Below, one piece after another: positions 59,220 through 64,000 of a stretch of 64,000 bases of DNA (within the stretch, counting starts at the first letter, position 1; each line of letters opens with the position of its first letter). Position numbers and translations under genes: made by a program. Source of the DNA: Gordius sp. MW1 (Eukaryota; Nematomorpha; Gordioida; Gordea; Gordiidae); assembly GCA_964036665.1 (NCBI GenBank), contig OZ038526.1, positions 19,654,001 to 19,718,000 of the forward strand, read 5' to 3'. The notes beneath the pieces are model-generated. The model was given only the letters and a program-made list of their open reading frames with translations. It had not been told where the DNA came from and did not search any database.

Positions 59220-62200
59220 TCATAGTATAACATCATCCAGTGGTATAGATAATTTGGCGGCTATAGTCTTTTTTTGGGCGACTAACTGCTGTTGTAATTG
59301 CCGAAGATTCGTTTCTAGGGTGTAGGTTTCGTCTAAATTATCTGTTCCAAGTTGAGCTCGGGCCAGGTAGGCTCTAACATTTTCAATTTGTTCGGCCAAG
59401 GCTTGAGCCGGATATAAATCTTCGTCTCTCAATTGAGTTTTAGGGGTGGTGGTGGTGGCGGCCATCTTGTTTATATCACCGACGGCTACCCCGTTGGGCA
59501 GGTGAGGAGTTTCTTTATCGAGAATGGAATCGTCAGTTTCGTCAAAGGGGTTTAGCGAAGTATAGCTTTGGGCCTGATGACGTTCTGGTTCTACGATCTG
59601 ACACGTATAATAACGTAATTATATAAATCTATAGTAAATTAAAAATAAGTGCCACAATCCGATTATTGGTAACTTAGAGTTTAGTAAGGATAAATTAGTG
59701 TTGTAAAAAGGGCTGGATTTTTTTTGGTCGACCTATGGTTTTAGTCGAATAAACATAAACGGACCAAAAGAACGACCAAAACCCTTTGGTCTGTTTATGC
59801 GACAGACCAATAAATTTTTGGCCTGTTTATGTTGAATAAACCAAAGGTCGAACAAACAGAACCCAACCGTTTTACCAACACTACTATCAATCCTTACCTT
59901 TAAAATAGGAAGTGGGAGTTTCAGTTTATATATGTATTTTTATGTTAGTTTGCCATTAAAAATCTAAATTTTATACGTTGGAGAAGTTGCAGTAATATAT
60001 TATTTATAAAGTAATACGACAAATTTAAAATCACTTAAAAAAGAGAGAATTTAAATTGGGAAGTGGGGGAATCGAATTGAATTAGGCAGGGTAAAATTAA
60101 TAATTTATTTACAAGTTTAATCATGGTTCCCTATAAAAACAAAAGAGTTTTAGTTGTAATTAGAGGGGGGGGGGGCAATAATGATTTAGAAAAGGGCAAA
60201 ATGATCATTTTTCGAAATTTTAGCCATAATTTTAATAAATTTCAACTAATTTTTGGATTTAGAGGGAGGCCCTCCCTGCCCCCCCCCCCCGGCTACGCCC
60301 ATGCCTAACCCAATTCTTAGAACAAAACAGAACCCGATCGATTCATAATAATCAAAGTCAGCCCATTAGTAATTTAAGTGTAATCAGAAAGTAATTCTAC
60401 CTTCAACAAGTAAATTGAAAATAAGCTACTAATGTAAATTAATTTAAGGCAATAAAATTGTTGGCAATTTAATCTATTTGTACGTACATTAACCGTATCT
60501 ATGGTATAGGTTTGAGGGGGGTTGGATGGGGAAGATGACGGGTCGGGGGTTTGTTGATTTTCTGAAACATTCACAAATTTTGTATTGCGTACTGGTTCGA
60601 TTGCTTTGGTATCTTTGGGTAAAGGCTATATAATGCGTAAATTGAGAGGAGATGCATTATACAACACGATATTAAAAGTCCAATATAATTAATTAAGTTT
60701 CATATGATTAAATTAAAACTAAAATACATAATATAATCGACCAGCTATGACTTTTTATATAGATCACATATTCATTTTTGTCGTATTAATATAAAATTGC
60801 GAGTTTATAAAAGTTACATTAACGTCTAAATTATGTGACAATTATTATATAATCATTCCGGTTTTCCAGACAATTCCGTTTGGTGTTTGTAAGTCATTAA
60901 TTTATTTGCTATTAAATAAATTAGAGTAAGAGGACGGAATGTACAGATTTTGATCTATTTAGTAGGGTAGGGCAAATTTGTATTTCTAGGAGATGTCTGT
61001 ACAATTCTATTACCGTAGAATTAACACTTATTTACAAACACGTTAAATCTAAATATTACAGTTATTCCCCTTAAATAGTTTGTTTATTTATCATTCTCAA
61101 ATATCTTTATTTTAAAACCAATATTAGCTATTTTGTTATGGAAATTTATTTAAAAAGCACGGATCCAACAAATTTTCGTATACTGACCACATTTTGCCTA
61201 ATTTTGCTTATTTTTCATCAACATCATTATTATTATCATTTATTATATACTTTTTCCAAAACCAAAATAAAGTGATATTACCTCGAGTTGTGGAGATTCT
61301 AGGATCCATTGTTTCAAAGTTTCTCGATCGGGCAAACGTGGTAGACTTAGGAAATTATCTTTCAAAAGTCGACAAGCATAACTTCGTACAGCCTTCCTCA
61401 AGCTTGGATTTACGTGGCTCGCTTCGGTGGTAGTGTTCGGGGGTTCGACCGAAATAGCTCGGCTTAATTATTTCGCATTTAAATTTAAAAATAATATAAA
61501 TATGTGCATGTATCGTTTGGTTAATTTGTTAAACTACTCAGACCGTATGAAAAGTATCTCTTGCAGATTTACGTTGTTTAAAAGATACTATATCAAAAAC
61601 CAATTCAGATAAGGCGAAAATTGTTTTTCAATATTTATTCGTTTTATCGCTTAAAGCTTTTTCTTCAAATTTTTGTTGATTTGTTTCTTCGATATATACC
61701 CTTAAAAAGGGAGGAGGGGCAAAATGCATATTGTTGCAACTTTCAACTCAATTATTTCAAAAACTTGTGGTATAAGAAAAAAAAGAAAAACACATTGGTG
61801 TTAAAACTTTGAAAAGATACGATAAATGTTTTTTTGGCTAATCTTTCTTGTTCAACTGTGTGATCGAATAAGAGACAACTCGTATAAATGTTTTACATTC
61901 TTATGATCTAAGTCGTGCAAAATATCGCGATCATGGCATGAATGATTATTGTCAATAGCACGGTTCTTTTAACTAATTGATTGGAAAAGATCAACAGAGA
62001 TGAGAATGATACGGTGGAGCTTGGGGTATACAAAGCTCGACCACATGACGAATGATTTTCTCGTGACAAAAATGGGTATTCGACCTTTGGCGGACATGAA
62101 TAACGAAAATCGGCTAAGGTGGTATGGGAATATACTAAGAAGGGACACGAATGGGTAAATCGAAAAGTACTGGATATGGAGGTACCGGGGAAGAGAGGAA

Positions 62201-62571
62201 GAGGACGACCTCATGTCATGTGGAAAGGGCAAGTCGATAAAGTAATGAAATCTAAAAAGATTGATCAAGACACCAGGTCAAGATGGTAGAAACTCATCAA
62301 AACAAACCCCACGACTGTGGGACCAACTACTAAATACGTTTGGTCTGCTTATGTTTAGTCGCCTAAAACCAAAGGGCTACCAAACAATACCCAGTCGTTT
62401 GGAAACACTACTAACTGCCCGCTTTGTGGTAACAATAATTTTAGGAAGGAATAATATTGATAAATATAGATGAATTTTAACCTCAAATTCTCAACTTTCT
62501 CTCCACATCGCAGAATTCGTTTCCTCAGAGCTGTAGCCTGGTCCAATTGATAAAACGATTTTCCGTACGAG
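59220..62571 (-). CDS. Rabenosyn-5-like protein, C-terminal exons (partial)
   Basis: Four minus-strand exons join in phase: 62482-62571, 61282-61462, 60494-60625 and 59220-59597 (stop at 59220). The first encodes a helical LDQATALRKRILRCGEKVENL, continued as SRAISVE by the second, which also has RSYACRLLKDNFLSLPRLPD. The third is Ser/Pro-rich. The last has an NPF motif (SLNPFDETDD) and then QIENVRAYLARAQL...LDETYTLETNLRQLQQQL, which fits the C-terminal Rab5-binding helical hairpin of rabenosyn. NPF binds EH-domain proteins, and rabenosyn acts on early endosomes. The FYVE and N-terminal zinc-finger exons would lie upstream, beyond 62.6 kb, and were not seen. The exons are clearly GC-richer than the introns, which contain a MITE (59696-59883) and an RTE fragment. 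Confidence 0.6.
59696..59883. mobile_element. MITE family G (188 bp)
   Basis: The ends TAGTGTTGTAAAAAGGGCTGG and (complement) TAGTGTTGGTAAAACGGTTG are inverted repeats. Internal GGTCGACC, ACCAAAGGTCG and TTTATG words match fragments at 10146, 42200 and 62330. No exact target duplication was found. It lies in an intron of the rabenosyn-like gene. Confidence 0.75.
60160..60302. mobile_element. hAT-type MITE fragment with G-run/C-run ends
   Basis: A G-run (AGAGGGGGGGGGGGC) and a C-run followed by GGCTACGCCCATG bound ~140 bp. This resembles the MITE at 9183-9429 (CAGTGGCGTA...TACGCGCCTG), but the left terminus is missing. Confidence 0.4.
61991..62325 (+). pseudogene. RTE-type LINE, 3'-terminal coding fragment
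   Basis: The plus strand reads TEMRMIRWSLGYTKLDHMTN, IRPLADMNNENRLRWYGNIL and RRDTNG, then after a frame break KLIKTNPTTVGP. This is the conserved C-terminal end of RTE-like endonuclease/reverse transcriptase proteins (xRMxRWxxG...NRLRWxGHVxRR...ADPTxxG). Only the tail is left and it contains stops. It lies antisense in an intron of the rabenosyn-like gene. Confidence 0.65.
62326..62420. mobile_element. MITE family G fragment
   Basis: TACGTTTGGTCTGCTTATG, CTAAAACCAAAGGGCTACC and GTCGTTTGGAAACACTACTA match family G, with the right end preserved. Confidence 0.5.
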
Positions 62572-62803
62572 CTAAAAAATAAAAAGTATGACGATAGTCG
62601 TCATCTTGTTTAAGTATATTATTAGTTTACATAGGGGACTTTCATTATTGACACCTAGATCAAAAGGTTTTCTCTCGCTATAAAAAAGTTATCCTATTTT
62701 CAGCTTAAAAATATAATCTTATTAAAAGTCTGATGCTTTTGAACGTTATGGTACTATCACCAAAAATAAATATTAATTACCAAATAGTTATGGTTGATTA
62801 AGT

Positions 62804-63006
62804 CGGCACCCGGTCAAAGTAGCAGAAAAAAGCAGCCAAATTGATCAGATCAAGATTGGTCAGGAGGGTTAGGGTTAGTGTTTTAGGTTAGGATTATTTG
62901 CACATCAAATTCCCTCCCTATTTGAGATTTAATTCTAATATATTGATAATCTAAAAAAATATTTTTCTGCTACTTTTTCATCATTCTGCTACTTTGACCC
63001 GGATTC
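62804..63006. mobile_element. MITE family J, copy 3 (203 bp), TSD GATTAAGT, telomere-like core
   Basis: Exact 8-bp repeats GATTAAGT lie at 62796-62803 and 63007-63014. The ends are CGGCACCCGGTCAAAGTAGC and (complement) GAATCCGGGTCAAAGTAGC. The core reads GGGTTAGGGTTAGTGTTTTA. The outermost six bases of the two ends differ in the same asymmetric way as in copies 1 and 2. Confidence 0.9.
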
Positions 63007-63481
63007 GATTAAGTCTAGTGATTAAAGATTTATAGTGAAGTTGAAACGTTTTACATCAAAAGGATAGGCAGGAGTTTAGCAATATATAATATTTAAAAAT
63101 TGGAAAATTTTTACAACCAAAAACGGCTGAATATTGCATTTATTTTAGAGATAAACACAAATATTGATGGTAAATCCCTATTTTTATGGCACAGCTAAAA
63201 GGCCCTAAGGTCAAGACTGCCTGCTCAACCTATAAATATTTAATTCTTGATTGCCCTAATGCAATCATTACACAAACCAGTTAAAATAATTTGTTAGTCA
63301 ATTCTTCAAAACTAACCAAAATACCTTTAAACATTCACAAGACGACACTATAAATTTGACTTAATATCCCAAGTCAGATTAAAACATTTATGTAAATAGC
63401 CAAGAGTCCAAAAACTTTTTGACAAACTATTTAACTAATCTATATATAAGTTAAAGCAAATAAGCTAGTATTTAAAATTGT

Positions 63482-63640
63482 TTAAAAATATAAATTATTA
63501 TTTTCTGTAAGTTTGTTTAATTCTAATTCAAAACATTCATGGTAAAATAATAAATCCATATTTGCATACTTAAGAGACTCCACTTTGGCACAATAGGCTG
63601 GAATGAGTTTTCGGATTTCTCCAACATTAAGTGACATTTC
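63482..63640 (-). CDS. Candidate terminal exon, unassigned
   Basis: The minus strand has an excellent 3' splice site (CCCCTTTTTATTATTGTAG) at ~63641, followed by an open frame EMSLNVGEIRKLIPAYCAKV that continues through ESLKYANMDLLFYHECFEL to a stop at 63482. Composition is coding-like but no family was recognised, and no partner exon was found between it and the window end. Confidence 0.35.
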   Translation of the reverse strand, partial: EMSLNVGEIRKLIPAYCAKVESLKYANMDLLFYHECFELELNKLTENNNLYF

Positions 63641-63754
63641 CTACAATAATAAAAAGGGGCTTAATTTGCTGATCATAAATAAAAAACTTTGATTTAAATT
63701 TAAACTTTGATTCTAAGATTAAAAGATAAATTGTTTTAGGGAATATTTATAAAT

Positions 63755-63964
63755 TTGTCTTTTCCAGCACACCAAAATATTGCGTTAGAAATTTTTAGAA
63801 ATTACACAGAGATTTGTAAACAAGATGCGAAGCTTGGCATTTCTCAATGTCTTAAATTTTTTAAAATGCTTGAGTTTAATGTCAGATGGCAAAGGAAATT
63901 TGATTTAGCAAAAGATCTTACACAGTTTATGAAATCAAGCAAAAATTCACGTAAAAACTTATGA
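63755..63964 (+). CDS. Candidate exon, unassigned, plus strand
   Basis: A good acceptor (AATTTGTCTTTTCCAG, ending at ~63768) precedes an open frame HQNIALEIFRNYTEICKQDA that continues Lys-rich (RWQRKFDLAKDLTQF) to a stop at 63964. It could be the last exon of a plus-strand gene or chance. The domain is not recognised. Confidence 0.3.
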   Translation: MSFPAHQNIALEIFRNYTEICKQDAKLGISQCLKFFKMLEFNVRWQRKFDLAKDLTQFMKSSKNSRKNL

Positions 63965-64000
63965 TTGAAAGTCCCAATGACAAATATAATCTAAAAATGG

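Noticed and set aside
61194-61433. 79-residue plus-strand frame
   Set aside because: It is the antisense shadow of the 61282-61462 rabenosyn-like exon, which joins its neighbours in phase.

Overview
This is an AT-rich eukaryotic (metazoan) window dominated by transposable elements. I see no prokaryotic architecture: no operons, ribosome binding sites, CRISPR arrays or tRNA/rRNA genes. Host genes are recognisable only as short spliced exons. I reconstructed them by matching GT..AG junctions to reading-frame phase. Together, TTAGGG-like interspersed cores, Ty3/gypsy elements with a Trp-type primer site and a CHCC-type Gag, and P, piggyBac, hAT, MULE, Helentron-like and non-LTR elements suggest an invertebrate animal. 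A small-intron, AT-rich arthropod or similar lineage is possible, but the species cannot be told from the sequence.

Layout. 0-5 kb: a decayed hAT reading frame split by a MITE, a Helentron-like element with an internal minisatellite, and two phase-1 EGF-like mini-exons on the minus strand. 8-9 kb: a 133-bp tandem array. 10.3-18.4 kb: a nested stack of hAT-type elements (several with exact 8-bp target duplications) and two piggyBac relics. 18.7-25.5 kb: a minus-strand host gene, CFDP1/BCNT (Yeti/Swc5 family). Its largest intron holds a foldback element, which itself hosts a hAT MITE, and a second hAT MITE. 25.8-29.9 kb: a broken Ty3/gypsy element bounded by GAAAT. 31-34 kb: a MULE relic and small TIR elements. 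34.7-39.3 kb: a CsRn1/Kabuki-like gypsy element with near-identical LTRs but a broken pol, inserted in a short tandem repeat. 43.7-46.1 kb: a non-LTR reverse transcriptase relic.

47.07-51.69 kb is the most notable locus: a full-length P element with 36-bp terminal inverted repeats (outer 26 bp perfect) and an exact 8-bp target duplication. Its 11-exon transposase frame stays open for 874 codons, with a THAP domain, a coiled-coil region and the RNase H-like acidic residues. Six of its ten introns are only 34-40 nt and a seventh is 41 nt.

52.4-57.3 kb: a ~165-bp satellite interrupted by a 3.26-kb TIR element and a 254-bp MITE, each with an exact 8-bp duplication. 59.2-62.6 kb: minus-strand exons of a rabenosyn-5-like gene whose introns hold a MITE and an RTE-type LINE fragment. 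Several unrelated small MITEs share a telomere-like (TTAGGG-type) core.
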